A stretch of DNA of 64,000 bases, taken from the NCBI RefSeq assembly GCF_004197395.1, contig NZ_SELS01000017.1, positions 62,001-126,000 of the forward strand, written 5' to 3'. Made by a program: the position numbers and the translations under genes. The notes beneath the pieces were generated by a model that was given only the letters and a program-made list of their open reading frames with translations, searched no databases and had not been told where the DNA came from. The stretch is from Paraburkholderia sp. UYCP14C. GTDB lineage: Bacteria; Pseudomonadota; Gammaproteobacteria; Burkholderiales; Burkholderiaceae. Shown here piece by piece: positions 44,458 to 53,149 of this stretch (the stretch's first letter is position 1; every line of letters starts with the position of its first letter).

Positions 44458-46878
44458 ATGGCGAGCAAACCGGCACCGCATCACCCGCAGACGTCACAAG
44501 CTCCCGCGCTCAAACAACTGGCATTTACTTTTCCCTTTCTGCGGAAGACGCAAGGCAATGCCGGTGCATCCGTCCGGTTCACCGACGAGCACGAGATCTA
44601 CCGGCTTCTCGCCGCGAGCGAGCCGTCCGGCGCGTATCTCGTCAGCCGCAAGGGTATGTGGCACGGCGGCATTCACATCACGGAGGCGGGCGCGGGAAAG
44701 GCGCTCGACCTCGACGCGGGACTACGCTGCATCGCGGACGGCGTGCTGATCGCTTATCGCGCCAACCGGGACTACCCGGTGAGCGAAGTGGCGCTGGGCA
44801 GTAGCAACGCACCGTTTGAGGCACCCTACAGTACGGGCTTCGCCCTGGTGCGGCACGAGATGGAGTTTCCGCGCGGCACGAAGCTGACGTTCTACAGCCT
44901 GTACATGCACCTGATGTCCAACGCCGACTACGACAGCAACTTCCCGAAGCGGCAGAAACCGGCGTACTGGTCGCGGCAGCGGCGGGTGACGGAGTTTGCG
45001 CAGGACAGGCCGCAGCCGGGTCGCAGTGGGCAGGTTGCGGATCTTTCACAGGTGGGTTTGCATGTGCGCAGGACGCTGAACGGCTCTATCGTTGGCATCC
45101 TGCCGCAGGGTGCAAGCGTCAGCATCGGCAAGACCGAAACGGTGCATGGTGCAACGTGGGGCCAGCTAACGGACCTGAATGGAGCAACGCTGTATGCGCC
45201 TGAGGCGGGCGGCTATGTTGAGCCCTCCTTGGCCGTGAACGGCTGGATTTACCTGGGCGCGCAGAATGGTGGCCCGGTAGCGAAAGAGAGCATCCCCGAG
45301 TCGATGTTCGACCGGGTAATCCTCACAACGGATCAGGCATGCAAGGCGAGCGATCCACAGGGAACGGGAGGCGGCGTCCCGATCAAGGCGGGCGACCTGA
45401 TCGGCCACCTGGGCCGTTATGACTCGCTCAGCGAGTGTTCGAGTGGAACCCGGATGGCGCATATCGAGGTGTTCTGCGACGAGGGTATCAAGCCGTTCAT
45501 CAAGGCGGGGCGCGCCTGGGTGAACACGCACGTCGAGGACACGCCAGCGGTCACGAACCAGTGGAATGATCTGGGCGTGTCGCCGGAACCAACCATTCTG
45601 CGCGTGAACCGGGGGACGAAGCTCTACCAGACGCACGCCAACGGGCAACCCGGCAAGGACCCGAAACAGACCGATGTGATTCAGGTTTATCAGTTTGCCG
45701 CGCTCCCCCAGGATGACGGTGACCTGTTCATGGAAAAAGATCCGGGCAACGACGGGACCCAACGGCGCTGGTGGAAAGTGGACAGCGCGGACGCGCTACG
45801 CAATCCGATTAGCGGATGGGTGCGCGAGCAGAGCTTCGAAGGCGGGCGTGTGACTCGCGAGAATGCGCAAAGCTGGATCGATTTCGTGTGCCACGACGAG
45901 GACCACGATCCGACGCACACCATCTTTACGACCACTGGCGATTACGTGGACTATGCGCTTGGCAGGGATATGCCCGGCGCGGGTTCCCTTGGCAGACTCA
46001 GCCCGCTTATGGGCGCCATATACCGCGTGCTCTATCCGACCGGCGACGGCCCGCACGCGGCGGACGACCTTTGCAATATTGGACAAAGCGTCCACGGCTC
46101 AGGATTTCCGTGGGCCGCGTTTCGCGCGTCGCGCCTCATTCCGAAGCACGAAAGCGAATGGGCCAACCCGACGAAGTGGCAGGCGCTGGTCAGTGCAATC
46201 GAGGAGCGCACCGGGCCGAAGGCCGAGCATGAAGAGGAAAAAAAGCGTATCGCGAAGCTCGTGTGGTGGGACGAGGTGGCGGCCCGCGTCCCCGGCTTCC
46301 CTCGCCCCAATGTCTATCACATCAATCCGATTGGGCTGGTGGGGAATTTCTCGAGTTCCTCAACATCATTAAGCCTTGCGGAAGCGCGCGTGAGAGCTTT
46401 GCTGAGAGTTATTCGCGTTGGTGAGGGAACGTCAACGGACAGGGGTTACACGACCCTCTACGGAGGTGGGACATTTCAGGGCTTTGCAGATCATCCGAGA
46501 AAGAAAATCACCGCTGGGAAATATACCTCCACCGCGGCCGGAGCGTATCAAATACTGGAAGGGACGTGGGATGGGCTCGTGAGCAAAAAACAATATTCAA
46601 ATTTTGACCCTGAGAGCCAGGACAGGGCCGCCGTTCAATTGCTAATGACACGGCATGTGTTAAACCCTATCATCGACGGCGATCTTTGGACTGCCATACT
46701 CGGATCAGGAGGGAAGGCTGAAGGGACGAATAAGGAATGGGCTAGTCAACCGGATTCGCCCTATGGACAACCGGTAATGACAATGGATAGGGCCAGTAAA
46801 TTGTTCGCAGAGTATCTCGAAGATGAACTGCGCGGCCATACTACTTTGACTGTTCCTCAGGGAGAGTTGTTAAAATGA
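44458..46878 (+). CDS. Two-domain peptidoglycan hydrolase, probable T6SS effector (M23-like plus lambda-endolysin/GH104-like)
   Basis: An 806-residue protein without signal peptide. The N-terminal half looks like a LytM/M23 fold: KGMWHGGIHITEAGAGKALD near residue 66, FYSLYMHLMS near 147, PIKAGDLIGHLGRYD near 310 and MAHIEVFCDEG near 335, with an SH3-like segment (LHVRRTLNGSIVGILPQGAS) between. The last 160 residues match lambda endolysin-type transglycosylase: IRVGEGTSTDRGYTTLYGGG with the catalytic Glu near 654, GFADHPRKKI, STAAGAYQILEGTWDG, FDPESQDRAAVQLL. The base composition falls sharply from about 46320, so the last domain looks exchanged. The end overlaps the immunity candidate by 4 bases. 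Delivery by T6SS is inferred. Confidence 0.82.
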   Translation: MASKPAPHHPQTSQAPALKQLAFTFPFLRKTQGNAGASVRFTDEHEIYRLLAASEPSGAYLVSRKGMWHGGIHITEAGAGKALDLDAGLRCIADGVLIAYRANRDYPVSEVALGSSNAPFEAPYSTGFALVRHEMEFPRGTKLTFYSLYMHLMSNADYDSNFPKRQKPAYWSRQRRVTEFAQDRPQPGRSGQVADLSQVGLHVRRTLNGSIVGILPQGASVSIGKTETVHGATWGQLTDLNGATLYAPEAGGYVEPSLAVNGWIYLGAQNGGPVAKESIPESMFDRVILTTDQACKASDPQGTGGGVPIKAGDLIGHLGRYDSLSECSSGTRMAHIEVFCDEGIKPFIKAGRAWVNTHVEDTPAVTNQWNDLGVSPEPTILRVNRGTKLYQTHANGQPGKDPKQTDVIQVYQFAALPQDDGDLFMEKDPGNDGTQRRWWKVDSADALRNPISGWVREQSFEGGRVTRENAQSWIDFVCHDEDHDPTHTIFTTTGDYVDYALGRDMPGAGSLGRLSPLMGAIYRVLYPTGDGPHAADDLCNIGQSVHGSGFPWAAFRASRLIPKHESEWANPTKWQALVSAIEERTGPKAEHEEEKKRIAKLVWWDEVAARVPGFPRPNVYHINPIGLVGNFSSSSTSLSLAEARVRALLRVIRVGEGTSTDRGYTTLYGGGTFQGFADHPRKKITAGKYTSTAAGAYQILEGTWDGLVSKKQYSNFDPESQDRAAVQLLMTRHVLNPIIDGDLWTAILGSGGKAEGTNKEWASQPDSPYGQPVMTMDRASKLFAEYLEDELRGHTTLTVPQGELLK

Positions 46879-47369
46879 TAAAGAAAATTGCATTCTTCTC
46901 TGTTCTACCTTCTTTGATGCTTGCCTTCGCGGTCCCCTGTCACGCGACCGGGGACGTGGTTTTGCACTCAAAATACGGCGATATCGCTAGCAAACTCGAG
47001 GGGAGATGGTCGCCGGACTGTGACAATTTGGAGGGCATAAAAATAGATGGCCACCTTAAGGCGAAAATTACTGTCAATTCAAATCAAATTGTCATTAATT
47101 CTTTCTTGAAAGAGGGTGATAAAAAGGACGGACTTGTTGGAGTATATCTTGAGTCTCCGCTGGATCTTGGGCGAGGTGGTATGAATCTCGATTGGGATCA
47201 TTTCTCGAGGGATCATCGAATCGCTGCTATAAAAATCGAGAATGAAAGTGATGTTATTTTTAATTGGAATGGATTTTACGTTGGCAAAGCTAAAAAATAT
47301 CAATGGGTGAGTGAGCCGGATTTTTATGGCGATAGTGGAAAGATTAATTTTCATAGATGTGACAATTAA
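46875..47369 (+). CDS. Exported immunity-protein candidate of the peptidoglycan hydrolase
   Basis: A 164-residue protein with a clear signal peptide (MIKKIAFFSVLPSLMLAFAV, cut near CHATG). The mature part has three cysteines, is rich in beta-prone segments and resembles no family I know. The gene is AT-rich (about 42 percent GC by eye against over 60 percent around it) and overlaps the effector by ATGA, so the two are translated together. A periplasmic partner is exactly what a peptidoglycan-cutting effector needs; the immunity role follows from position and export only. Confidence 0.65.
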   Translation: MIKKIAFFSVLPSLMLAFAVPCHATGDVVLHSKYGDIASKLEGRWSPDCDNLEGIKIDGHLKAKITVNSNQIVINSFLKEGDKKDGLVGVYLESPLDLGRGGMNLDWDHFSRDHRIAAIKIENESDVIFNWNGFYVGKAKKYQWVSEPDFYGDSGKINFHRCDN

Positions 47370-47408
47370 AAGATCTTGATCCATTTGCCTTGGCGGTCGA
47401 CATGCCGC

Positions 47409-47530
47409 TCACGCCTCCCTCATCGGGCGGCGCTGTTCCAGCAAGTCGGTTCGATGATAGGCCGCCTTAACCTTGTTCGAGACGATATGCGCGAGCGCCC
47501 GCTCGGCAAGGTCGCGGCTGTAGCCATTTT
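47409..47530 (-). pseudogene. Remnant of a P4-type integrase C-terminus
   Basis: The minus strand encodes a fragment resembling the end of tyrosine integrases: YSRDLAERALAHIVSNKVKA followed by AAYHRTDLLEQRRPM. This matches the C-terminal helix block with the Tyr in the AAYxR segment. Upstream sequence is broken by frame changes and the rest of the gene is absent. It lies 39 bases behind the low-GC immunity gene and marks the edge of an acquired segment. Confidence 0.65.
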
Positions 47531-47666
47531 CTGAGGCCCAATCTCTCTTTTGGGCAACTGCTACACCAGCGTTCGCAAACAGCCCACCGCGCCGCAATCA
47601 TGAGCGGCGCGATGACTTCTTTCAGACTTTGGATGGAGAGGCCCACAAGCCTCTCCATGACTTGCT

Positions 47667-49427
47667 TCACTGCACGCAGGTAAACGACGCCGCGCTGTTC
47701 ACATCCCCCGCGCCGTTATAGCTGGGCCACGCCGGATACTGACACAGCGGCCGCGTGCGTCCCGGTACACCCGCGGTGTCGGTGACCACCTGATGCACTG
47801 GCGGCGTGCCGTGCTCGACCCAGTTCTCCAGCGTCGTCAGCGAGTCCCACGACGCATTGAACTCGGTGCCGACCGCGTGCTGCAACCCCGGGATCTCATA
47901 GAAGCGCGCGAACGACCCGACCGCGCGGAAGCCCATCGTCACCAGCATGCGCTGCCAGTAGATCTCGGTCGCCCGTGTGCTGACGGTCTGATCGACGGTG
48001 CCGTGCGCCATCAGCAACTTGCCGCCGTGCCGCATGTACGGCGTCAGGTTCGCGTCTGTCGCGTCGAGCCCCGACAGCATGCTGACCCGCCCGGACCATC
48101 GGCCGGCTATTGCCGGGTTGTATGTCAGCGAGTCGGCGTTCGGGTTGTCCATCACCGTGTAGCGAACGAAGTCGTCGGCGATCTGGCCGTCGAACATCGC
48201 GGTGCTCTGCAGCGGATACGACGGCTGCGTCGTGCCGAGCGCGAGCGTCGTGACCGTTGCTTCGAGCGGTGAACTGCTGCCCACCCCGAGATCGGCGCCA
48301 TACACGTTATAGCCCGGATACTGTGTTTCGCCGCTTTCGAGCGGGTACGCAAACACGAGCGGCGTGTTCATCGTGTTCAGCGCCTCGATCTGCCGGTCCG
48401 ACAGGCACGTGTCGCCGCGCGCGATACCGCCGGCGCAACGCAAAGGCTTGCCGTCGACGCGGGCCGTCGCCGGGTTGAACGTCGCATTGCACGCCTGCAC
48501 GTTGCTGATGAGTCCGTCGACGACGCCGTCGAGCCCGTCGCAAGCCTGCATCACCGCGTTGAGCAGCAGCGCGCGCTGCGCGGTGTCGACATAAGCGCCC
48601 GGCGCCGCGAAGCCTTCGGTCACGCGCAATTGCTGCAGGCTCAGCGTCGTAAAGTCATACGCGGGATAGAACGCGATGATGCCGTCCCAGTCCTGCGGCC
48701 AGCGCTGCGCGACGGTCAGCGCCTCGCGCCCGCCCGTCGAGCCGCCCGCGAAATACGCCTTGGACGGATGCGTGCCGTAATGCGCGTCGATGATCTCGAG
48801 CGACGCATCGTGCGTCTTCTTCAGCGCTTCGCCCATGAAGTTGTCGTAGGCCTCGGCGTTGACCGAGAACGCGCCGTTCACCCCACCGTTCGTCGCCTCG
48901 TGCCCGGAATCGCTCGCGAACACCGCGTAGCCGCGCGACAGCGGTCCCGGCAGATCGGCCGGTGCGCTCGGCACGTTACCCGTGATCGCGGGAATCGAGC
49001 CGTCGAAGCCGCCGCCGCCGAGCATCAGGATCTTGCCGTTCCACTGGTCCGGCAACGCGACGTTGAACAGGATGTCCGGTGCGGACGGATCGACAGGATG
49101 AATCGCGCCGGCCACGAGGCAGTACGACCCGGTAGCCGTCGCGCCGCTGCCGCTCGCCGCTACCTGGGTGGTCGAGGTGACGAGCGCGCCTGTCGTCGGC
49201 AGACCGATCTCGTGGGCGCGGATGGTCATTCCGTTCAGATTCGGACAGCTGAGTTTCGATCGAGGCGGTGGCTCGTGCTTTTTGCATGCGTCGCCATGGC
49301 ATCGGTCTGCCGGCGAATCCGCGTACGCGCCGTGGCTCCACATCGCGCACAGACCCAGCACACAGCACGCCCCCACCCACGACGGCACGCGCCCACGCGC
49401 GCGCCCCAACTCTCTGCTCAAGTTCAT
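47667..49427 (-). CDS. Exported tannase/feruloyl esterase family hydrolase
   Basis: A 586-residue protein. ATG 49427 follows GGAGA by 7 bases and gives a signal peptide (VPSWVGACCVLGLCAMWSHG, then AYADSPADRC). Tannase-family features are FNVALPDQWNGKILMLGGGG, YAVFASDSGHEATNGGV, the nucleophile motif YFAGGSTGGREALTVAQRWP, then ACDGLDGVVDGLI (the Ca-binding-type loop with its Cys), the acid LMAHGTVDQTVS and the His PGLQHAVG. It cleaves aromatic or phenolic esters outside the cytoplasm. The substrate cannot be told. It is read toward the integrase remnant. Confidence 0.9.
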   Translation of the reverse strand: MNLSRELGRARGRVPSWVGACCVLGLCAMWSHGAYADSPADRCHGDACKKHEPPPRSKLSCPNLNGMTIRAHEIGLPTTGALVTSTTQVAASGSGATATGSYCLVAGAIHPVDPSAPDILFNVALPDQWNGKILMLGGGGFDGSIPAITGNVPSAPADLPGPLSRGYAVFASDSGHEATNGGVNGAFSVNAEAYDNFMGEALKKTHDASLEIIDAHYGTHPSKAYFAGGSTGGREALTVAQRWPQDWDGIIAFYPAYDFTTLSLQQLRVTEGFAAPGAYVDTAQRALLLNAVMQACDGLDGVVDGLISNVQACNATFNPATARVDGKPLRCAGGIARGDTCLSDRQIEALNTMNTPLVFAYPLESGETQYPGYNVYGADLGVGSSSPLEATVTTLALGTTQPSYPLQSTAMFDGQIADDFVRYTVMDNPNADSLTYNPAIAGRWSGRVSMLSGLDATDANLTPYMRHGGKLLMAHGTVDQTVSTRATEIYWQRMLVTMGFRAVGSFARFYEIPGLQHAVGTEFNASWDSLTTLENWVEHGTPPVHQVVTDTAGVPGRTRPLCQYPAWPSYNGAGDVNSAASFTCVQ

Positions 49428-49486
49428 CGCCGTGTCTCCTTCCAATGAGGCCTGGAGACGGCACCGGACGTCGCGGCATCAGCCTC

Positions 49487-49684
49487 CTATGCCGCGGCGT
49501 ACCCATGACCTTTGACCTTTATTGTTTTTGTCAACAGCGCGGTCACCGCTTGCGCAACGTTACCTGGCGCGTTGCGCGCAATACCGCCCGACACCGCATA
49601 TCCGAACCAGCTTTCGATTTGGTAAAAGTCTTTCATCGGCCTGTCGATGTGGTTCCGGTCGGCCAGAATCAACCAATCATTCAT
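49487..49684 (-). CDS. Small ORF of unknown function (doubtful)
   Basis: A 65-residue reading frame starting MNDWLILADRNHIDRPMKDF and ending VKGHGYAAA lies in the 474-base gap between the esterase start and the next gene. The frame stays open back to 49903, where an upstream piece RRVLRELATMNDWL slightly recalls DUF1127 proteins. No good ribosome site is seen. Other parts of this gap hold nothing I recognise apart from the likely esterase promoter near 49430-49560. Confidence 0.25.
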   Translation of the reverse strand: MNDWLILADRNHIDRPMKDFYQIESWFGYAVSGGIARNAPGNVAQAVTALLTKTIKVKGHGYAAA

Positions 49685-49901
49685 AGTCGCTAACTCGCGC
49701 AATACACGCCGAATCGTCAACGCGGGCACGCCAGAGTGTCGTGCGCGCTCGAAACGATCAGGGCGCGTGAGTCGAATCGGGAATAACCACCGCATCCGCG
49801 CGGTCTTGCAGGTAAGACTGACAGTGGAGAGGTGATCAAATGAACATCGTAAATATGGCGTTCGCACGGCACACGACGCGCGACACCAGCGGGTCGTTGT
49901 C

Positions 49902-50657
49902 ATGACGGTGCGGATGCAAGCCGTGCTGCGTCGGCTGCAACTCGGCTCCGGCGTGGTGTTGCTGGTCTACCTCTTTCTCCATCTGCTCAACCACGCGCTC
50001 GGAATCTGGTCGCTCGAACTCGCCGGGCGTGGTCTGGTCCTGGCGCTGTGGCTCTGGCGCAGTGCGCCTGGAACCATCGCGTTGTACGGGGCGGCCGCGC
50101 TGCATTTTGCGCTCGCGCTGCGCACCATCTACGCGCGCCGTCACTGGGCGTTGCCTCCGGCTGAATGGGTGCGTTTGTGGGCAGGACTGAGCCTGCCGCT
50201 GCTGTTGATCCGTCATGCGGTGACGACCCGGCTCGCGTCGTCGCTCTATGGCTTCGAACCGGACTACGAGCGCGTCGTTATCCAGTTGCTGACGACAGGT
50301 ACGCAAGGCTTGCAGCTTGCGCTGCTCGCACCCGGATGGATACACGGATGCCTCGGGCTCTGGTTTCGGCTGCGTCACTACCCATGGGCGCTTCGCATGA
50401 AGCCTGTGCTGTTGACATGGGTGATCGTGCTGCCTTTGCTGTCGGCGGCGGGCTTTGTCCGGATGATGCGAACCGTCGAAGCGAAGCGTGCGATCCTCGG
50501 GGCTCCCGATCCCAAACTGATTGCGCATCAGCTCGCGCTGAATGGCTGGCGTCACGATCTCGTGGCCTTGTATCTGGCGCTCATCGTCGGCGCGTTCGTC
50601 GCGGGTCAATTGCGCAACGGCATCGAACGCCGGAGATTGCGTGGAAGTTCTATTTAG
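49902..50657 (+). CDS. Multi-helix membrane domain of a cyclase-type protein, truncated
   Basis: A 251-residue protein with about six membrane helices (QLGSGVVLLVYLFLHLLNH, ALHFALALRTIYARRHW, LSLPLLLIRHAVTTRL and others). It resembles the N-terminal membrane half of bacterial adenylate/guanylate cyclases that carry a 2Fe-2S ferredoxin and a class III cyclase domain. Conserved His residues (LHLLNHALG, LLIRHAVTTR) may bind haem. Family proteins continue into ferredoxin and cyclase parts; here the frame stops after NGIERRRLRGSSI, and no cyclase sequence follows. It may be a truncated gene product or a stand-alone sensor. Confidence 0.6.
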   Translation: MTVRMQAVLRRLQLGSGVVLLVYLFLHLLNHALGIWSLELAGRGLVLALWLWRSAPGTIALYGAAALHFALALRTIYARRHWALPPAEWVRLWAGLSLPLLLIRHAVTTRLASSLYGFEPDYERVVIQLLTTGTQGLQLALLAPGWIHGCLGLWFRLRHYPWALRMKPVLLTWVIVLPLLSAAGFVRMMRTVEAKRAILGAPDPKLIAHQLALNGWRHDLVALYLALIVGAFVAGQLRNGIERRRLRGSSI

Positions 50658-50827
50658 GCGTCCGGAAGTATTTTTCTCGTCACAGTGCTCTTAGACCCAA
50701 AGATCGGGAATATCCAACGACAAAACTCCGTCTACCAGATGTGCATCGCGTAACACTCACGCTCTACATGACGGTCCGCGGTGATTGCAGATGCGCGAAT
50801 ACATCTTCAGGTCAAAAGGAGTACATC

Positions 50828-51148
50828 ATGAAATCCGAATCGTTGAATCAATACGCGGTTTCCCCGCTGCTGAGCCTCGTGTTCGTTGGTGCGATGTCGA
50901 TCGCGAGTTCGGCAAACGTGAATGCGCAAACCATGTCGGAGCCCGCGCCTCATCAAGTCACGCGCGCGGAGGTCATGCACCAACTCGAAGAGCTGGAAGC
51001 GGCCGGCTACAACCCGTCACAGGGCGATGATGGTTCGTATCCGGCGGATATTCAGGCCGCGGAAGCGAAGGTGGCCGCCATGCATCGAGCGGAAAGAGCC
51101 GCGGCGACGAGCACGGGACAGAGCGGAGAGATGGTGCGCACGCACTGA
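50828..51148 (+). CDS. Exported DUF4148 protein
   Basis: A 106-residue protein. ATG 50828 follows AAGGAG by 6 bases. A signal peptide (LLSLVFVGAMSIASSANVNA, cut near AQT) precedes the DUF4148 motif TRAEVMHQLEELEAAGYNPS and YPADIQAAEAKVAAMH. Such small periplasmic proteins are abundant in Burkholderiales; function unknown. Confidence 0.88.
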   Translation: MKSESLNQYAVSPLLSLVFVGAMSIASSANVNAQTMSEPAPHQVTRAEVMHQLEELEAAGYNPSQGDDGSYPADIQAAEAKVAAMHRAERAAATSTGQSGEMVRTH

Positions 51149-51258
51149 GGGGAAAAGCGGGAGCCGGAACGGTATCCCGCTGCTGTGCGCAGTGATGTCC
51201 ATGGCGTTGACCGCTGAGCCAAAAACATGGATCAATCGGCGCTGGCTCACCGCATCAT

Positions 51259-51292
51259 TGCAATACGCAATGATGCTATTGCGTTCATTGCA
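51259..51292. promoter_or_regulatory. LysR-type operator-like inverted repeats before the catabolic operon
   Basis: ACGCAAT (51265-51271) and ATTGCGT (51278-51284) form a perfect 7-base inverted repeat with 6 bases between. Flanking TGCAAT (51259-51264) and ATTGCA (51287-51292) add outer half-sites. CGCAAT-N15-ATTGCA (51266-51292) has the same spacing as the site ahead of the lysR gene. It ends 53 bases ahead of the panE-like start. Confidence 0.6.
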
Positions 51293-51345
51293 TTGCCAGC
51301 ATGAGGTCGGAATCGTATCTTGGTCTCCATATCACGGAGACACCT

Positions 51346-52296
51346 ATGAAGATCGCATTCCTGGGAGCCGGCGCGTTGGGTTGCGCGATCGGCTCCGCCC
51401 TGACTGAGGGCGGCCACGAGACGTGGCTGGTCGACCGCTTTGCCGCACACGTCGAAGCCATGCGTCGCGACGGCCTGCTAGTCGACGATGCCAATGGCTC
51501 ACGTCGCGTGAAAGTCCGCGCGACGATGAACCCCGTCGAAGTAGGACCGGTGGACCTCGTCATCGTGCTGGTCAAGTCCTTTCACACCGATTCGGCCATG
51601 CGCGGGGCGCTCGAACTCGTCGGACCCGACACGCTCGTGTTGTCACTGCAAAACGGTCTCGGCCACGAAGACGTGCTCAGCGAAATCGTCGGTCGGGAGC
51701 GCGTGCTGGCGGGCAAGACCTATGTCGGCGGCGTGCTGAAGGCGCCCGGACACATCCAGTCGGGCGTGCATGGAAAGCTGACGATCATCGGCGAGCTCGA
51801 CGGTCAGGTGACCGACCGGGTCCGCGCCATCTCCGACGCGTTCAACGGCTCCGGTCTGATGACCACGGTCAGCGACAACATCCTGGGCACGATGTGGGAC
51901 AAGTTGCTGATCAACGTCGCGACGGGCGCGATCACCGGTATCACCGGCCTGACGTATGGGCAACTGTACGAAGAGCCCGTTCTGAAGGCCACCGCATTGG
52001 CGGCGATCGAAGAAGCGATGGCAGCCGCAAAGGCCGCCGGCATCCAGCTATCGATGACGAAAGCGGAAGAAGCCTGGACGCTGGCCGCCGAAGGACTCTC
52101 CCCCGCATTCAAGACCTCGATGCTGCAGAGCCTCGAAAAGTCCTCCGTCACCGAAATCGACTTCATCAACGGCGCGGTTGTGCGTTGGGGCGAGCGCCTC
52201 GGTGTGCCGACGCCGGTGAACTCGACGCTCGTGGCCTGCATCAAGGGCATCGAGCGCGCGCTGCTGGACCGCCAGAAAGAAGGAGCCGCAGCATGA
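51346..52296 (+). CDS. 2-dehydropantoate 2-reductase-like (ketopantoate reductase) protein
   Basis: A 316-residue protein. ATG 51346 follows GGAGA by 5 bases. It has the NADP-binding start MKIAFLGAGALGCAIGSALT, the KPR core LVKSFHTDSAMRG and LQNGLGHEDVLSEIVGRERV, KLLINVATGAITGITGLTYG, and SMLQSLEKSSVTEIDFINGA with GAVVRWGERLGVPTPVN. The reaction of the family is NADPH-dependent reduction of a 2-keto acid to the hydroxy acid. As first gene of a catabolic operon it is more likely a catabolic 2-keto-acid reductase than the pantothenate enzyme; that is inference. Confidence 0.85.
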   Translation: MKIAFLGAGALGCAIGSALTEGGHETWLVDRFAAHVEAMRRDGLLVDDANGSRRVKVRATMNPVEVGPVDLVIVLVKSFHTDSAMRGALELVGPDTLVLSLQNGLGHEDVLSEIVGRERVLAGKTYVGGVLKAPGHIQSGVHGKLTIIGELDGQVTDRVRAISDAFNGSGLMTTVSDNILGTMWDKLLINVATGAITGITGLTYGQLYEEPVLKATALAAIEEAMAAAKAAGIQLSMTKAEEAWTLAAEGLSPAFKTSMLQSLEKSSVTEIDFINGAVVRWGERLGVPTPVNSTLVACIKGIERALLDRQKEGAAA

Positions 52297-52685
52297 GCGC
52301 GCCGAAGGCCTATCTGGAGCACGTCGCCATCTGGGTGAAGGACATCCACTGGCATATCCGCTTCTTCGAGCAGGTGCTCGGCATGACGATGCGCGAAGTC
52401 GACGGCCCGCGCGAGGAGCCGCGTCAGTACTGGACCCTTGGTGGACTGCAGTTCATCAGCGAGCCGCGCTTTGAAGGTCCTGAGGGCCGCCTGGGTCATC
52501 TCGGCGTGATGTGCGAAGACCTCGAGGCCGCGCTCGCGGCGGCGCAAGCGTTCGGTGTCAGCGAAATGCCGCAAGGGCGCAACTGGCTGCGTCTGCCCGA
52601 TGGGCTTGCCGTCGAACTGATTCAGGCCAAACCCGCCACGTGCGTCGCACAAGCGCTGGCAATCAATCCACGCGCGGAGGCGTAA
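52293..52685 (+). CDS. VOC-superfamily (glyoxalase/dioxygenase fold) protein
   Basis: A 130-residue single VOC module. It starts LEHVAIWVKDIHWHIRFFEQ and ends near LRLPDGLAVELIQAKP, with the metal-site candidates His near residue 10, His in LGHLGVMCEDLEAAL and Glu in VELIQ. It overlaps panE-like by ATGA. The substrate is unknown; lyase, isomerase or ring-opening reactions are all possible for this fold. Confidence 0.85.
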   Translation: MSAPKAYLEHVAIWVKDIHWHIRFFEQVLGMTMREVDGPREEPRQYWTLGGLQFISEPRFEGPEGRLGHLGVMCEDLEAALAAAQAFGVSEMPQGRNWLRLPDGLAVELIQAKPATCVAQALAINPRAEA

Positions 52686-52687
52686 GC

Positions 52688-53149
52688 ATGAGCACCATCA
52701 TCGAAAAGTACTGGGACGACGCAAAGGAAGGCGACGAGTGCGTGAGCCCGACCTACACCGTCACGAAAGAACGCATCCTGGCCTACGCCGACCTCACGGG
52801 AGATCACACGCCGGTGCATGTCGACGAGGAATATGCCAACGCGAGCCATTTCGGTTCGATCGTCGCGCACGGCCTGTTCGGCCTGTCGATTGCCGATGGC
52901 CTGAAGACGCGCAGCGACTATCGCTTCCTGCCCGGCATGTCGCTCGGCTGGACGTGGGACTTTCTGCTGCCCATTAAGGTCAATGACGTGCTGCATGTGA
53001 AGTTCCGCGTGGGCAACATGCGGGCGAGCAAGAGTCGTCCGGGCTGGGGCATCGTCGTGCTGCCGTCGGAGTTGATCAATCAGGACGGCCAGGTCGTCCA
53101 GCGCGGCGAACATCGTTTGATGATCCCGCGCCGTCCGGGAGCGAACTGA
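52688..53149 (+). CDS. MaoC-like (hot-dog) acyl-CoA hydratase
   Basis: A 153-residue protein with the MaoC/R-hydratase catalytic segment YADLTGDHTPVHVDEEYANA (Asp-His pair) and the hydrophobic helix IVAHGLFGLSIADGLK, followed by LPIKVNDVLHVKFRVGNMRA. It should hydrate an enoyl-CoA. It lies 2 bases behind the VOC gene and overlaps the CaiB gene by one base. Confidence 0.9.
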   Translation: MSTIIEKYWDDAKEGDECVSPTYTVTKERILAYADLTGDHTPVHVDEEYANASHFGSIVAHGLFGLSIADGLKTRSDYRFLPGMSLGWTWDFLLPIKVNDVLHVKFRVGNMRASKSRPGWGIVVLPSELINQDGQVVQRGEHRLMIPRRPGAN

